A stretch of 64,000 nt of DNA from Fratercula arctica (taxonomy: Eukaryota > Chordata > Aves > Charadriiformes > Alcidae), in NCBI GenBank assembly GCA_947846985.1, contig CANTUZ010000001.1, positions 109,385,757 through 109,449,756 on the forward strand, in the 5' to 3' direction. This document shows, in pieces, positions 62,701 to 64,000 of the stretch. Position numbers and translations under genes: made by a program. Numbering within the stretch: the first letter of the stretch is position 1; the number at the start of each line of letters is the position of its first letter. The notes under the pieces were generated by a model. The model did no database searches. It saw nothing but the letters and a program-made list of their open reading frames with translations, and was not told the origin of the DNA.

Positions 62701-64000
62701 ATGGAAATAAAACTGGAAGTGTCAGACTTCTCGCATCTGCTTAAGCCAAGGATTTATTTGTTTGACTTAGGCTGAAGCCAGTGTGCTGACACAGGGGCTG
62801 TTCTGCTGAAAGAAGTGAGCGGTAAATTTAATCGCTGCTGAGTTGTAGAAGAGGAATATGTACGTTTTCACAGCAAGGCATAATGCTACAATACTTTTAA
62901 TAATTTCCTCTGAATGACCATTGCAGTGTTCTATTGCCATATTCTACTACCTTTACCTGTGTGCGATAGACTCTCATAATTGAGAATCATAGTATTTGCA
63001 TCTTTTTCGTCTCAGCAGAGTAGCTACTCTTGCAGCTCTTCAGCATGCATACAAGCATCTAGTAATACTGCATAAACATTTCAAGGGTTGAGCTATATAA
63101 ATGCTTTTACCGGAAATGATGGATAATTCTTTCACCAATTTTAAAACTGCAGATGTGGGCAGTTTATATCAAATGTACATATAATCAATATACATATTTT
63201 TTGCAGAAAAATGTGTTCCACATTTCCTAATTTTAAAACTAACCAATTTTGACAAGGGAAGGTTTGAAGTAGAAAAGTGCTGGCCCTAGAACAATATGCT
63301 GTAGCATTTCCTGAATTTCTGTTCACATTTTTTATGATCATTTGTTTTCAGGTCAGACACCAAGCTTTTCCTTTTAGAAAAGTTCCCTTTTAGAGAAAGA
63401 GGGAAAAAAAAAGCAATGGGAGCATCTACTGAAATATACAGTTTTCTAATGTAATATACCCTATTTAAGATCCTATATAGTAATTTTTGATGTATGTCAT
63501 TTTAATTGGTATTCCACCTCATAATTATTTCTTACAGGTTGATGTTAAGAAGTTTTCATGCCTATTCTAGGTGAAAAAAATAGCATCTGTTGCTGTGATT
63601 GTTTAGAGCTTACTGCGTGATTTTCTACTTTGTGTCAAAGCTGGTGCACTTAGGATTTGTATGGATTGTTTTCCCCATGAAATAATTGCCGGAAAAGTGC
63701 ATCTTTGCCCGAGTTGAAAATACATATATTTTATTTTTTATTTTGAATTTGGAAACACCAGCATGCTGCAAAAGCAAATGAGTTAAGTGAGAATTTTTGG
63801 CATGCTGACAGCAATGAGAGAAGAAACTGTTGTTTGAGGTTGTAACATATTTTGTATTTGGATTCTTGTTTGGAAAAAGCTATTTCTTGATTGCTTGGGG
63901 TTTTTAAATTTTTTTTATTGGTTTCCTATGATCCATTTTCTCATCATTTTGTCTATAATTATGTAAAAACAAGGCAACGCACATGTATATTGTTAAAAAA

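Larger units (their letters stand above)
58571..64000 (+). other. ROBO2: ROBO2 intron downstream of FN3-3, 5' part
   Basis: At least 5.4 kb of intron. It contains a candidate 24-nt microexon at 58749-58772, a perfect 37-bp tandem duplication at 59025-59098 and a GC-rich block at about 62510-62700. I searched by eye for the juxtamembrane and transmembrane coding sequence and did not find it. Confidence 0.8.

Noticed and set aside
58571..64000. Transmembrane exon of ROBO2
   Set aside because: No run encoding the expected hydrophobic segment or its flanks was found; the exon must lie beyond the window.
1..64000. CRISPR arrays, rRNA, tRNA or bacterial or phage systems
   Set aside because: No regularly spaced repeats or RNA-gene signatures; the whole window reads as vertebrate intron and exon sequence.

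Overview
The window is an internal piece of a vertebrate nuclear gene, almost certainly from a bird. The evidence is small exons with GT-AG borders separated by multi-kilobase AT-rich introns, and 3' ends of CR1 LINEs of the avian type with the characteristic 8-bp terminal repeat. There are no operons, bacterial signals, CRISPR arrays or complete intergenic regions.

The gene is ROBO2 (Roundabout guidance receptor 2), on the + strand and truncated at both ends. Twelve exons can be placed to the base. They encode, in order, the C-terminal half of Ig3, a 4-residue microexon insert, Ig4 (2 exons), Ig5 (2 exons), FN3-1 (2 exons), FN3-2 (2 exons) and FN3-3 (2 exons). Joined, they give 569 uninterrupted codons (565 without the microexon). 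Every intron phase matches its neighbour and every predicted Ig cysteine and FN3 core tryptophan/tyrosine is present, so this is a functional gene. Signal peptide, Ig1, Ig2 and the first half of Ig3 lie upstream; the transmembrane and cytoplasmic exons lie downstream.

Layout: 1-2107 upstream intron; 2108-2235 Ig3 exon; 5524-5535 the 12-nt microexon, followed within 60 nt by five YCAY motifs of the kind bound by NOVA proteins; 5536-20524 a 15-kb intron holding a CR1 copy with an open ORF2 tail, a smaller CR1 fragment and a strong G-quadruplex motif; 20525-25423 Ig4; 31719-36017 Ig5; 36710-38748 FN3-1; 42787-49784 FN3-2; 55482-58570 FN3-3; 58571-64000 the start of the next intron.

The most interesting observations concern splicing. 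The known ROBO1/ROBO2 microexon (e6b) is present with a candidate NOVA enhancer. A second, unlisted candidate microexon of 24 nt lies at 58749-58772, just after the last FN3 exon. It has a strong acceptor, three UGC motifs upstream, a good donor and the correct phase (1-1), and would add 8 residues next to the membrane. If its donor is skipped, the same acceptor opens a 19-residue tail ending in a stop, which could give a secreted receptor. I see no undescribed enzyme or defence system. The remaining sequence is intron with simple repeats, decayed transposons and G-rich tracts.
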